NCBI RefSeq assembly: GCF_029852145.1
Contig: NC_079975.1
Span: forward strand, 7,688,001-7,752,000
Direction: 5' to 3'
DNA length: 64,000 bases
Source of the DNA: Microplitis mediator
Taxonomy: Eukaryota > Arthropoda > Insecta > Hymenoptera > Braconidae
In this document: positions 36,901 through 48,689 of the stretch, piece by piece
How the letters are laid out: each line of letters begins with the position of its first letter
How positions within the stretch are numbered: position 1 is the first letter of the stretch
Position numbers and translations under genes: made by a program
The notes under the pieces: model-generated
What the model was told of the DNA's origin: nothing
The model's database searches: none
Seen by the model: the letters and a program-made list of their open reading frames with translations, nothing else

Positions 36901-37469
36901 AATTTAATTTACAAAAAAAAAACTAAAAATATGCACACGTAGAAAATTAAAAAACCTATAAGTTAAATTTTTTTTAATATTTTTTGTTTTTTTAATTTAT
37001 CGTTTTTAAAAAAATTCAAAAATTATTAGACGTCAATTAATTTATGATTCACAAGTTAGTAAACAATTAAAAATTTTCGGATTTGGTTTTTTCAACAGAT
37101 CAATTGTAAAAATAAAAATATGCACCTGTAGAAAATTTAAAAAACTTCAAGTGAAATTTTTTAAAATAAGTTTTTTTTATAATTTATTATTTCGAAAAAA
37201 AACCCAAAAATTATTAGACTTCGGCTAATTATGAGTGTGAATGTAGCAGACATCAGACAAGTTTAAAATTATTAATAAATACAGTAAATAATTAATAAAA
37301 TAAAATTTTTAAAAAATGCTCATTTAAAAAATTTTGAAAATTATAAGTGAATTTTTTATAAATATTATTTTTAAAATAATTTATTCTATTTATTAATAGT
37401 TTTAAATTTGTCTGATGTCTGATACATTCACACTCGTGGCTAATTTCAGTATCATCATAAAAAATTTCA

Positions 37470-37548
<79 letters not shown>

Positions 37549-40500
37549 GTAATAATAATAACTCAGACATTTTGTTTCCTACCAATAAAAAATTATATAG
37601 GTTATTCATAAGATATAATTTAATCAATCATAACTATTTGCTTAATCACCTCTTATAAAAAATGTACTTGAATACTAGTGTAATTGAAATCTAATCTACT
37701 GAACCATTATATATTTATCAAATCTATCAAAATTTTTTTGTATACGAAACGTTTTATTTTTTTTATTAAAACTTTTTACAAGATAACCAAAAAAAAGTGA
37801 CTAAACAAATAGTTAGCTCGAGTCAGATTTATCTTTACTTACTTCGGTTCACTTCTGTGATTGGTTTATTCAGTCTCGACATATATATGACTATATATTA
37901 CATACATGTAATAATAATAATAATAATAACAATATGGGTAAGACGTAACGTAAGTATGTAGTCCCGGGGTCAGTATTAAAGTACAAAAAAGTAAACCAAT
38001 GACAGAAGCAGAGAAAAATTAAACATAAATAATTTGTTATGTATCATTAACAAGATTAAAATCTCAATGATAAAATAAATTAGATGGATGAAAGTGTAAT
38101 CCCCTCCATGTAATCTTAAATGTGCGATCTCATGTTGTTTCGCGGATTGAAAATGCTGACGCGTTAGCGCGAAAATTTAAATGACTGGATTTTAAATCGT
38201 AAGATTTGATGAATAGTTTGTATTGAATTGTAAATATTGTGGATAATTAACATTACGTGTAGAACGATGATTCCCTGCAGGCATTCCTGGTGGTAAAGCA
38301 TGTTGTGCAGCCTCTTCTAGATGAGAATGTTGTCGTGCTAGTTGTTCAACCATTTTTTCAATTCGTACCTTTTGATCTCGTTCATGTTGAAGCATTTTTT
38401 TCCATTTCGGTTCTTGTTGTTGGGCCAATTGGAGGTAATCACTACTCGTCTGTATAATTTTTAAATATATTATCATATGCCAGTAGCTGCAGCATCGGTC
38501 GATGTTTATTTTAAAAAATAATTTTTTATTTATCAGTTATTCGGTACAGTATTTAAATTAGTAGGGGAGACCGGGTATGGTTGGCTCAGGGATTGGATGT
38601 CACAGCAGTCACACAGTAACAGATTATTGAAACTGAAATTCCCTGACTTTTCCGGATATTCTAGTCAAATAATTTAAAAATTCCCTGAGCATATGTAGTA
38701 ATATTAAATCATTGGAAATATTTATTTAATTCAAAATAAAATGGTATAAGTCAGTTCAATAAATAATCAATCATTGTCGTCAAATGAAACTTTATTTTAT
38801 TATTTGTCAATGTTCATGGATTTTTTTTATTTATTAAATGAATAATTTTTTATTTTTAACTTCCCGCTAAGAAAATTGTAAATTTTCAAAAATTCGGGAA
38901 GTTATTGGTTTCGGTCCGATTTACGAAAATTCAATTTCCATCAGATGTCGACGTTTCGAGGTCCTAGGAAGCTATCCTGACTAATTTCACGATGATGTCC
39001 GAGTGTATGTATGTGTGTACGTACGTATGTATGTATGTAAATATTCATAACTCTTGAACGGATGAACCGATTTTGATCGTTGAGGTGTCATTCGACGCGG
39101 CTTGTTAATGTCTTGAAGCCGTAAAAATTTGAACTTAATCGGTAGGGTGCGTTCAGAGATATTTCAAAAATAAAATTTTTTCGAAAATGTTTTATTTGGA
39201 TAACTTTTGATTTGCTCGATGGATTGATTCCAAAATCTAATCAGCTCTAAAACTCTATAAGCCGCATCGAATGCCACCTCAACCATCAAAATCGGTTCAT
39301 TCGTTCAAGAGAAACCGTTGACGAAAGAATTCAAAAAAAATTTTTTCCTTGGTTTTTTTGAAATTTCTCAAAAACGGCTAAATAAATCAATTTAAAAATT
39401 TGATCAGCTTCAGAACTTGATAAAACGCGTCGATTGCCACCTCAACCATCAAAATCGGTTAATTCGTTCGCGAGATATCGTGGGAGAAGGAAATGCTAAA
39501 AAATGGTTTTTTACAAAACAATGGCATACAAAAGTATTTGCGAGCTCGAATAGCTCGAAAATGTATTCACAATAATGTTTTCGAGCTCAACGAGCTCGAA
39601 AACAGCGGGAAGTTTTGGGGCTGGCCCGCAGGGTCAACTGACAGACCGACTTTTTATTTTAAATCTATGATTTTATATAACTGACTCTATAATAAAATAT
39701 AAATAAATTTTTCATTTTCACTAGAATGAATTTCATAAATAAAAACGTTTTATAGAATATTAATAAAATATTAATCAAGTACGCGAATAATAAATATAGT
39801 GAAACTTATTAGTTCAATACTTATGTATACTTTAAATGTTTTTGGTTTTTTAACTTGTCAATATGCATGTTAATAACTTGAAGATCCTGACGATTGGTTT
39901 TTACTAAGACTTTTTTTTACTAACAGCCTTTTTAATTCCAACTGCTTCATTTTTTCGCTATTGGAATCAATTTCTACTAATTCTTTTTCAAAATGGTATT
40001 AAAATCGCATTCGCGCCGCGCCACTTTTTAAACAGTTTTGACAGAAAAAAAATTTATCGGATTTTTTCAGTCAAAAAAAAGAAAGTAAAAATTTTTCCAG
40101 ACTTGTGACGAAATTCCCTGTTTTTTCCCTGATTTTTCTAGTATATTTATAATTTCCTGACATTTTCAGGTTTTCCAGAAATGTGGCCACCATAAATTAA
40201 CAGATGACATCGAACAAAATACGAACATTGATCGGCATTGAAAGGGAGGTGAAGCTTTCGTGATTTTTCGATGCCGATTGATGAACCAATCGCCACAAAT
40301 GACCGCTGTGACAACCAGCCCGTAAGACAACCATACCTCGTCTTTCCTAATAATAATAATAATAATAATAAATAACAAAAACTTACACTGATCATAGCAT
40401 TTGCAGCAATACGAAACAAAGTAGCACGTTCACTGACAGTTTTTATTTTAGCAGCAGTATCCGGACTAGCCGATTCAAGCGACTCTAGATCCACAAGAGA

Positions 40501-43500
40501 CCGCGTCAGCATGGTCCCACGTTTTGATATCAATTCATAGCAAGTTTGTAAATCTTTCAAACGTTCAGTCAGGTCCTTTATTATTGATGTGCTCTCTCCT
40601 TTGTGGCTGTCATTGTCTTGGTACTCTTCCTCCTCTTCTTCTGAAACGAAGCGATGCTCTCATGAAGTGAGATTTGTCCTTCTCCGCTAAGTACTAATTT
40701 ATACATTTATTTATGGACTTTAATTATTATTTCTATTTTATTTATACTGTTAAAAATTTTTCTTTTTAAATGAATGTTTGAAAGTTGACCAAAATTTTCT
40801 GGATTTGAATCGCGTAATTTTAAAAGTTACAAATAATTCAAATAATTCCATTTTTTAGGATAATTCGAAAAGGTCCGAATTATTCAAATCGAACACGATC
40901 GCACACCTCTGATTTATAAATTTTCATGACAATTATCCTTGAATATAAAATAAATTTTTAACAGCGTATTTTTTCGAATTTTATTTGACAACGTGTCTTT
41001 TATTTTATTTATTTAAAAAATTAAAATATTCAATTATCAAACCTGACTCCATGGCTTGTATTGCTTTGGCTTTAGCTAATTCTAAAGCAGTAACCCATTG
41101 CTGTCGTTCCACTTCAGTTGCTGCTTTTATGTGAAATGTTTGGGTACCACCGTTGCTTACAACGAAAGTACATGCATCCACAGTATGAATTAAGGCCCCA
41201 TGAAGTGATATAGCCCCTCTGCATGTGTGAGCCATTTCGGCTGGATTTCTAAACAAATCATATGAAAACACGAGTTTCTCTATGCTACTCGTTCAAGTTA
41301 CAACCGAACGCACAGAAAACTGGTTACACAGTTAACGCATATTGTTCATTAATTTAACAAATGGAATAAATAGTATTTTTTGATGATCTATTAATCGAAA
41401 TTTTTTTTCAAATGTAGTAGTCATTTATTATCTACACTATTCTTTGAAAAAAGATTCAAAAAGCGTTGACTATTGTAAAGTTCAAAATGTGATACAATGA
41501 CGAACTTTTTTAAAAATATTTTTGCACTTCTGAAAACACAAAGAAGAAAGTAAGGCGTATTAAAATTTAATTAATTAATTGTTGTTGTTATTAATTAGGA
41601 GTTGAACGAAATTTGTTAGATAAATTTTAGTAAAATCTTCACGTCAATTTTATAATTCGAAATTTCAAATTTTTTAAGCTCAAATTGACAGTTGAAAGTC
41701 ATTAAAAATTTTAAGGCCATTCTCAGACAGTGCAAATCAAAGCATTAATTGAAAAAAGGACAACGTAATTGCAATTCCGCCAAGATATGGAATTTTAAAA
41801 AAATTACTTACAGTTGTTATCAATTAGGAGTTAAGTAAAATTTGTTGAATAAATTTTAGCCTATAGAATTTAAAAATTCGAAAGATAAAATTGACGTAAA
41901 GATTTTACTGAAATTTATTTACTAAATTTCGTTCAACTCCTAATTTATATCAACTACTAATTTGTATCTCTGCGAAATTGTCCTTTCTTCAATTAAGGGT
42001 TAAATTTTTTTTTAATTCACTGAAAGTTTTTAAAAAATCGCGGGCAATATTTAAGAATGCCCTCGATATTAAAAATGAACAATTTTAGACTCTTCTGTAA
42101 GCTTTTCTCGACTCGATACTCTCGACCATATTGTACTAGTACACAAAAAAAAAAAGATTTCTTGGCCCAAGAAAATTATTTTTCGCTTTAAGGAAATTTT
42201 CTTGGGGCGAGTAAAAATTTTCTACGTCAAGAAATTATTTTTTTTCCTGTGTATTCACAAGTCAATCATCGGATTTCCTTTTGAATATTCAAGTGTAAAA
42301 AACGTTTAAAAAAAGTTGGTTGTTGTGCCAGGTTTTGGAGTCTATAATAGTCACCACTTTTTCAACCTCTTTTTAAAAATTGTTTTTTTACAGATGATAT
42401 GCGTTTACTTGTTACCAGTATTATAAATTAAATATGAATTTGTTAATAAAATGGATATTTAATTTTTTACAATAACTGTATAAAAGTTAAATATTTTTAA
42501 AAAAACTACTGGTTTTAAAATATAAAAAGACAATTGTCACAGAAGTACAACTGCTAGTGCTTTGTTAATAATGTATTTGAGTACAGTGCTGTTCCAATTT
42601 CATGCATTAAATATTTATAATCTATTAGACTATACCTATGTTCAGTTTATAACAATTTAAATGTCATTGATTTTTGTTTTTTTATTTAAAATTTTTGTTT
42701 AAATTTTTTTAATGTCAAAGTATAAACTTTAAACTTTCTAAGCTGTCACTAAATTTGTTGTAAATTGAATTACGACACAAATATTAAAAAAAAATAAATT
42801 TTTAAACTAAGTGTGATGTCATGTTATGTGTGCATACTTATATATTATAAATAATAATTTATTGTCACATAAATATTGACACAATTGATGATTAAACGTT
42901 TGACGTTTGAAGTAAAAAAAAAAAAGTGTAATTTCAAGAAAAATATTTTTAACTTTAACTGTAAAATAACTAAGAGTGAAACGTCTGGCGGCTTAAGCAA
43001 ACGTAAATGAAATAATAAAATATAATAAATATCAAGACTTATATTTACAAATGATAGAAATAACTTGAGCCCCAAAATTATTCAAATAACTATAGATTTT
43101 AATATATATGTACGTAATATTGTGCAACTAATGATTAAATCAAACGCCAAATAATTTGGGCTTTAAGACAAATAATTAATTATAAGCGTACAAAGTTCTT
43201 TCTAATTATGTTGTTGTTTTTTTTTTTTTTTATATAATAAATATATGAGTATATACAATCCATGAATTTATTAAAATAAAATAATAAAGGCGAGATAAAA
43301 AAATAATTGTAATATAAAAAATCCAAAAATATTGAATAATAAAATAGGGTTTACAAGCAATAACTGATGAATATTGAAGAATAAACATCCATTACCATAT
43401 TTATGGAAGACTTGATAAACTTATTTCAGTAAATAAGTAATAAATGGAATTTAGAATTTCCTATTTTTAAAAATGTTTGTTGTTTTTTCTTTTTTTCATT

Positions 43501-46500
43501 TTCTTTTTATTTTTTTTTTGTTTTGTTTTTTTTTTTTACTTACTCGGAGGCACTGCCAGCCCTCCGCTTGCGTCTCGTCGATATCTTTGGCCCCCCCTTT
43601 GGTTCAGCCCTAAACAATTCACAAAACAAATAGGCCCACATTCACTTTGTGCTAATTTTTTTTTATCAATTATTGTTTTTTTTTTGTTAGCTAAACAAAA
43701 TTTTGTTTTATAGGTACACTGTAAAAAATTTAGAGTCCGCGGTGTGGTGTGAAAGTTACAGGACTTAGGGTGTTAAATTTTTGGCCGTGGATTAGAACGA
43801 TCACACCACCAATGGTGTAAATGAAACTTTGATAGATAAAATGAAAAACAAAATAATAAAAATAAGTTCTCATGTGCGAGATAATAATCAAAAATTATTT
43901 TACAGAAATTTCTATTCAAAGTTTTAATTTTTAATTAATATCCTATCCAACAAAAATACTTATGTTAATATAATCGTTACTATATCAACTTCGAACCATA
44001 AAATACCTTACAAAAGTCGTACAAATATCAATGGCAAATGTTTATATATAAATACTGTTAATGTGTAATTAATTAACATTTGATTAATGAATACAATTTA
44101 ACTTGTAATGAGTAATTTTTTAAATTGAAAATATTTGACATTATATTTTTTTGTTGCTTTAGTTATTAATTGTACGTTTTTTTAATCATTTTTAAAGAAA
44201 GTTATTAATTTTAATATTAAAAACAGATAGTGGGCCATTTTTAACTACAGATCATATGATCGGACAATATATGAGTTTTGAGCCAATAACACCGAACGGT
44301 GTGAAAGATAACACTCACACCGTGTTAAAAGTACACCCCTTGATCTTTCACACCGAAAAAATTTCACACCAAGGACACCGTGTAAAGTCCTCGGGGACCA
44401 TTTTCACACCAAAAATTTTTTACAGTGTATACTAATATATATTTTTAATAATTTAAATGTTTGATTTGTTATAATGATTGAGAATTTTTATAACTAGGAA
44501 AGTTGACAACATATACAATTACAAAATGATAATGCCAGGTAATTATTCTAGTTTTATAAATTATAGTTTCATTAGTAAAACATACGGTGATGAAATATCT
44601 GATTACAAATAATAATAATCACACAAAATACTTTGATTTATTAATTCTTTACTACTGTCATCATCTAATAATAAAAGTTTCAATTTATTTTATCGATTCT
44701 TCAATTCAAATTTTTTAAAAAATTAATAAAACATGATTCTGAAGTTAGCCGACTAATAATTTTTGGATTATTTTCAAAACTATTTATACTAAAAACAAAA
44801 TATTTTTTAAAATTGCACCTATAGTTTTTAAAATTTTCTACATGCGCATATTTATAGTTTTTGTTTTTTTTTTTTTTTTGTAATCAATTCGTTAAAAAAA
44901 AACATCTGAAAATTATCAACCGTCTGTTAACTTCTGGATCGTAATAAAACGTAACACATTTGATAATAAACATAATTTTTTAATTAAAAAATAGATAATG
45001 ACTATTATCAAATAAATACATATAATATTTTTTTTATCTAATTGTCTTTTCTTAAAACACAATTACGTTTTTAATAAATTTCCCAGAACAAATGTAATAA
45101 TTTAATAAAAATTTGGAATTTACTTTTTGTTAACTTTGTGAGGTCCCATTTAAAATTTATAAAATTGTTTTAGTATATCGATAATGTGAGAATGAAAATT
45201 TAATTAACTAACTATATAAATGAAAAATATTTAAATAATTAATATATAAAGTTACAAACTGTTGTAACAGTAGTAAAGAATTAATATTAATGTAAAAAAC
45301 ATTGACATTTTAAAGTTAACATTCAAAAAAATATTAAAACGAATGTAAACGTAAAGTAAAATACGTAAATAGTATAAGTTAAAAATAAAATATTACGTCG
45401 GAGTGATATTTAAAAATAATAAGATTAATTAATGATAATTAAATATCCAGAGATAAATTAAGTTATTGATATGAGTATTTAATGAAACAAAAATTCTATT
45501 AGCATTTACTATGATTTTAATCATAAGCAACCAATTATCTTCCAGGTGGAATACAGCATAGCCCGGATGAAAACTTTAAAAACAATAAATACCAGATGTA
45601 TATATTAGGGTACTTTTATTTTTGCGACTATTTTTTTTTTTTCGCTCCCATCCCGAAATTTTGTTGGAAATACCCCCAAAAAAATTCCCTGAGAGTTTAA
45701 GCCCTTAATATTAATATTAAGTACTCGACCACAGCGTGTGAAGATTTCCCATTTAAAATACACGTAAACTTGGGTTTTTATTTTTTAAACTTCTATAACT
45801 CCGCGGCATTTTATGATATCATCTCGACCAAAGTCGCGATTTTCTCAGAATTAAATGCTCTACAAAAGTGCCCATGGTCGCGAAGTCGTAACTCGTACAG
45901 GTGGGGTAGTACGGACCGCTAAACTGAATTTTTTCATAGGATTCTTGTTTTTTCTCTCAACAACAAAACCTACAGAAAAAATGTGAATAATAATTTTATA
46001 GGAAATTCAATTCTCTACAAAAAAGGTCCTTAGCACCAAATCACTCAGATTGATATTTTCTGAGATATTAGTCAAATAAAAAATCAATATTTTCTAAGAT
46101 TTGATTCGACATTTCATGGGAATTCAATGCTGCGTAAACTTCAATAATTAATATCTCAAAAAATATCAATCTAAGTGATTCGGTGCTAAGGACCTTTTTT
46201 GTAGGAAATTAAATTTCCTATAAAGTTGTCATTTGCATTTTTTCTGTAGGTCTTGTTATTTATGAGATAATGAGAGAAAAAACGAGAATTCTATGAAAAA
46301 ATTCAATTTAGCGGTCCGTAGTACCCCACCTATATAGTAACGACTTCGCGACAATGGGCACTTTTGTAGAGCATTTAATTCTGAGAAAATCGCGATTTTG
46401 GGTGAGATGATATCATAAAATGCCGCGGAGTTATAGAAGTTTAAAAAATAAAAACCCAAATTTACGTGTATTTTAAATGGGAAATCTTCACACGCTGTGG

Positions 46501-47592
46501 TCGAGTACTTAATATTAATATTAAGGGCTCAAACTCTCAGGGATTTTTTTTGGGGGTATTTCCAACAAAATTTCGGAATGGGAGCGAAAAAAAAAAAATA
46601 GTCGCAAAAATAAAAGCACCCTAGTATATATATTTTTTTTTAATGCTATCACGATGACAATTGAAATATGAATAATTAACAATAATAAATATATGTAAAG
46701 AAAGCTTTTTTAATAAATAAATACTGGAGACCTATAGAACCTGGAGGAATATTTGTATAAAAAATATGATTATGATTATGAAATTAACCGACAATTAACA
46801 ATTTTCGGTTTTTTTGAGAATAAATTTATTACAAAAAAATAAAAAAAAATGCACATGTAGAAAATGAAAAAAACTATAGGTGCAATTTTTCAAAGTATTT
46901 TTATTTTTGTAATTTATCATTTGTAAATAAATTCAAAATGAGTGTAAGTGTAGCAGACATACGTAAATTTTTCAATGACAAAAAAATAATTGAAATAATT
47001 AAATTTAAAAAAAATGCATGTAGTGAATTTTGAATTGTCTACACGTGCATTTTTTTATTTTTATTTTATAAACACTTAAATTTATTATTCAAAAGTTTTA
47101 AAAATTGTCAGATGTCCGGTACCTTTATCATCATAAATTCAAAAACTATTAAACGTCAGCTAACTTCAGAATCATTAATAATTATATAATTAAAATAATA
47201 AAAATAAATAATAATATTATTATTATTATTAATATTACTGTGTTAATATTATGCAAAAACACAGTAGCATATATATTTACTAACATGAAGGTCATTGAAA
47301 CTTGTGTTAGGACATGTCATATATGATAAAATAAATAAATATTATTTAGCACAATAATTAGCATATGCAGTAAACATAAAAAATAAAATATGATAATAAC
47401 AGAAATTTGTGAAATGATGAAGCATATTACAATATAAATAATTCTTGACAGTTAATTTAAATACCTATAGTATGACAGGAGGCCATTTGACAGGACGAAC
47501 CACCTCCGTTGGTAACCTTTTAAATAATTTGTCCACTTGAAAAGCCAGCCCTTTATTTCTTGAGCACCGTGTTGTGCTTTTGGCTCACTCAT
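30983..47592 (-). CDS. Osbp: Oxysterol-binding protein (OSBP)
   Basis: Lipid-transfer protein moving sterol to the Golgi in exchange for PI4P at ER-Golgi contacts. Ten exons join in phase: 47465-47592, 41043-41248, 40387-40640, 38257-38449, 35324-35613, 35028-35263, 33475-33751, 32984-33375, 32396-32616, 30983-31125; 779 residues (human 807). PH domain at about 13-105: GWLFKWTNYLKGYQRRWFVL then SYYR/NPAEMAHTCRG to VERQQWVTALELAKAKA. A coiled-coil-like region includes ERATLFRIAANAMIS and KWKKMLQHERDQ. FFAT motif EFYDAEE (about 277-283) should bind VAP at the ER. The ligand domain begins near PNYPLNLWSIMKNCIG; the fingerprint EQVSHHPP is at about 492-499; PTDSRIRPDQRLMENGLWDEA follows. It ends GDWSRCPNIF and TAA. 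The 35324-35613 exon was found by phase and FFAT content. A possible cassette exon at 43544-43609 would lengthen the PH domain. Confidence 0.95.
31126..32395. other. OSBP intron 9 with an inverted-repeat pair
   Basis: Inverted motifs taagcgtaaaataaggccta (about 31214) and taggccttattttactacgg (about 31590) bracket about 400 bp, and a related aggccttattacccacggg lies near 32319. Between the first two is a denser stretch (31345-31510, ggaggtagtgggtcatcacc) of unknown origin. 31860-32240 has self-similar aatttgac/gtcaaatt motifs. No gene seen. Confidence 0.45.
33886..34446. mobile_element. Family D element, first of a back-to-back pair
   Basis: Ends gcgcattcttagacaatacc and gacactgcccgaaaatacc. 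TTAA at 33882-33885 and 34447-34450; the right-hand TTAA is shared with the next copy. Interior partly rearranged. Lies in OSBP intron 6. Confidence 0.65.
34451..34920. mobile_element. Family D element, second of the pair
   Basis: Starts gggcattctcagacagtgcc followed by a C-run, and ends in a G-run, ggctgtgagagtatgtc. TTAA on both sides (34447-34450 and 34921-34924). Inner pair tgcgactacgttgtcctttt is typical of the family. Confidence 0.75.
36637..36840 (+). mobile_element. Family B MITE with an exact 9-bp duplication
   Basis: Ends atgagtgtaaatgtagcaga and tctgctacattgacactcat with inverted arms of about 45 bp. TTGTCAGTT is duplicated directly outside both ends. The left copy of this 9-mer is the tail of an older family B element, so B went into B. 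Confidence 0.85.
37236..37434 (+). mobile_element. Family B MITE inside the end of a family A element
   Basis: Ends atgagtgtgaatgtagcaga and tctgatacattcacactcgt. Left flank cggctaatt and right flank ggctaattt share GGCTAATT; joined, they restore a family A terminus gacttcggctaatttcagtatcat. Confidence 0.8.
37471..37560 (+). repeat. (AAT)n microsatellite
   Basis: About 90 bp of nearly pure aat/taa repeats with one interruption (agtaat) near the right end. It reads as poly-Leu on the minus strand, which is not a gene. Confidence 0.95.
38600..40195 (-). mobile_element. Family G copy 3 (inverted), split by family F
   Basis: Left part 38600-38857 and right part 39655-40195 together match family G on the minus strand, ending in tccagaaatgtggccaccat. 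Family F (38858-39647) is inserted in the T/A-rich run. Joining the flanks restores the family G text taataattttttatttt ... aaatctatg. Lies in OSBP intron 3. Confidence 0.78.
38858..39647 (-). mobile_element. Family F element copy 2
   Basis: Runs from aacttcccgctaagaaaatt to gggtcaactgacagacc, the reverse complement of copy 1 at 21767-22578. Both ends carry AACTTCCCGCT in inverted orientation (last copy about 40 bp from the terminus). Again inserted in an A/T homopolymer region. Confidence 0.75.
40641..41042. other. OSBP intron 2 with a family R fragment
   Basis: Around 40786-40910 is family R sequence (ttgaatcgcgtaattttaaa ... cgatcgcacacctctg). The inverted terminus CAGAGGTGTGCG resembles hAT-type ends. 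Nothing else seen. Confidence 0.5.
42136..42256. mobile_element. Family J short element
   Basis: Inverted ends tacacaaaaaaaaaaagatttcttg and caagaaattattttttttcctgtgta. Internal repeats of cttgg(c/g)ccaagaaa type. Relatives at 52645-52805 and 57643-57813. Non-coding. Confidence 0.6.
43544..43609 (-). other. Candidate in-frame cassette exon of OSBP (PH-domain loop)
   Basis: A 66-bp block in OSBP intron 1 with acceptor TTGTTTAG/GGCTG and strong donor CCGA/gtaagt. It is 66 bp (22 codons), stop-free in the frame set by its neighbours, and matches their phase (AG/G and GA/A). It would add 22 residues after SYYR, including the basic run STRRKRRAGSASE. It is strikingly GC-rich inside very AT-rich intron. 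The junction without it already gives canonical OSBP text, so it would be optional. Inference only. Confidence 0.5.
43717..44427. mobile_element. Family H copy 2, TA-flanked
   Basis: Starts CACTGTAAAAAATTTAGAG and ends AAATTTTTTACAGTG, between TA dinucleotides. Matches 16596-17812 along its length apart from the nested insert there. Confidence 0.8.
44732..44943 (+). mobile_element. Family A MITE
   Basis: Ends atgattctgaagttagccga and ctgttaacttctggatcgt, with the internal hallmark ttctacatgcgcatatttata. Confidence 0.7.
45608..46621. mobile_element. Foldback palindrome K (~1 kb)
   Basis: A near-perfect inverted repeat with arms of about 500 bp: gggtacttttatttttgcga on the left is mirrored by tcgcaaaaataaaagcaccc on the right; inner pairs include actcgaccacagcgtgtgaa / ttcacacgctgtggtcgagt. 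Centre about 46115, with little or no spacer. Flanked by TA. No coding sequence; class unknown. Confidence 0.85.
46768..47176 (-). mobile_element. Family A MITE split by family B
   Basis: Family A halves 46768-46936 and about 47136-47176 (gtcagctaacttcagaatcat) are separated by a family B element starting atgagtgtaagtgtagcaga. AAATTCAAA is present on both sides of the insert, another 9-bp duplication. Confidence 0.78.
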
Positions 47593-48004
47593 TTTTTATA
47601 AATTGTAGTATTGTTATATTTTATTATTTTACTTTATTATTATTTTATATATAATAAACTGGTAGCACGTTAACGTTAATAATCAGACCACAATATCCAC
47701 GTCGACATCATCCGTTATATTCTGTCGCCATTTTGAACGTCAACATTGATATATAAGTTTATATACACATACATGTATATATGTATATATATCTATATAT
47801 GTTTACAAAACACACGAAAAAAAAAGAGTTATGTCATACATTCTTGTTCGGTTGGTATATATTTGCCTTTTTTATCAATAGTTAATGTGTTACCTTAAAT
47901 CTGCCATCACGTCGAACAGAATTTCAACCGTCGGTAAAGTAAATCTTGTTAGGTAACTAACTAAGCAATGGGGTGTGTTAATTCAATTGTATTTTATATA
48001 GGAG

Positions 48005-48330
48005 CATGGATATTCAGTGGTTGGTTGTGGTCATGTGCGAAAATCGCTTGTATCTTAAGTCTGAAGTGCTTTTAAGCGTGGGTTCGAATACTGTCCACTG
48101 TCTAATTTAATTTTACAAAAAAATTTTTAACGCAATTATGACCATGGCATGGATTGCGAAAGTCAGGCGTACTTTGACGCCCATGGCCCCAGTCACTCGA
48201 CCGGGGATTCAACCCGGTACGCTAGACCGGGGTCCAAGGACGTCTCTCGCCTGTGTAGACTTGTATACAGGCGTATAGTCTTTGTGGAACTTTCCGTTGG
48301 CCGGCCAATCCTTTTTTGAAATGTTATATA
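48005..48330 (+). mobile_element. Possible tRNA-derived SINE or other retroelement piece
   Basis: Text gcgtgggttcgaatactgtcc near 48076-48096 resembles an RNA polymerase III B box (GGTTCGAATCC), with an A-box-like tggttgtggtc about 50 bp upstream. The following stretch (48150-48260) is unusually GC-rich for this DNA, e.g. gaccggggattcaacccggt. There is no tRNA cloverleaf. Weak, pattern-based call. Confidence 0.35.
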
Positions 48331-48689
48331 TTCAAACTACCTATTTAACGAGAACGTGCGAGAAGCATGTATAACAGTGACATCTACTTTTATTTTGGCT
48401 TAAACATAAAAGAGCGTCAAATTTAAAATCTTTAACTGACATGAAAACTATTTTGTTAATCAAACGTTTACAAAAAAAAAAAAAATGCTTTCAATAAAAA
48501 AAAAATTTAATCTCTACAAAGTTTTAATTATAAACTATGATTAATAAAAATTGATTTTTATAAAAATATTTTTTAAATATGAAAATAAAATCAAAATAAT
48601 ATATATATATCTATATAAATTTTTTAACGAATGGTATTTTTGAACTCTACTCAATTAATTATGATAGGTTATGACAAAATTCCTTAAAA

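Larger units (their letters stand above)
35614..38256. other. OSBP intron 4: array of family A and B elements
   Basis: From 36057 to 37453 the DNA is almost entirely family A and B elements: B 36057-36260, A 36270-36440 (truncated), B 36446-36640 (truncated), B 36637-36840 (9-bp duplication TTGTCAGTT), A 36850-37042, A 37043-37453 split by B 37236-37434. Then a (TAA)n microsatellite at 37471-37560. 37560-38250 is AT-rich with no feature seen. Confidence 0.65.
41249..47464. other. OSBP intron 1 (6.2 kb)
   Basis: Contains a degenerate family D element (41710-42064), a family J element (about 42136-42256), the candidate cassette exon (43544-43609), family H copy 2 (43717-44427), family A (44732-44943), palindrome K (45608-46621) and A split by B (46768-47176). 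42400-43470 and 44950-45600 are AT-rich without recognisable content. Confidence 0.55.

Noticed and set aside
37292..37627. Open frame with a long poly-Leu run
   Set aside because: Translation of the (AAT)n microsatellite and flanking MITE, with no conserved domain.
39493..39684. 63-codon open frame on the plus strand
   Set aside because: Entirely inside family F; the other copy does not keep it open in an informative way.
40147..40386. Open frame continuing from the OSBP exon (VSFCYLLLLLLLLGKTRYG)
   Set aside because: Read-through of the donor AGT/gtaagt into an (AAT)n tract and family G sequence.
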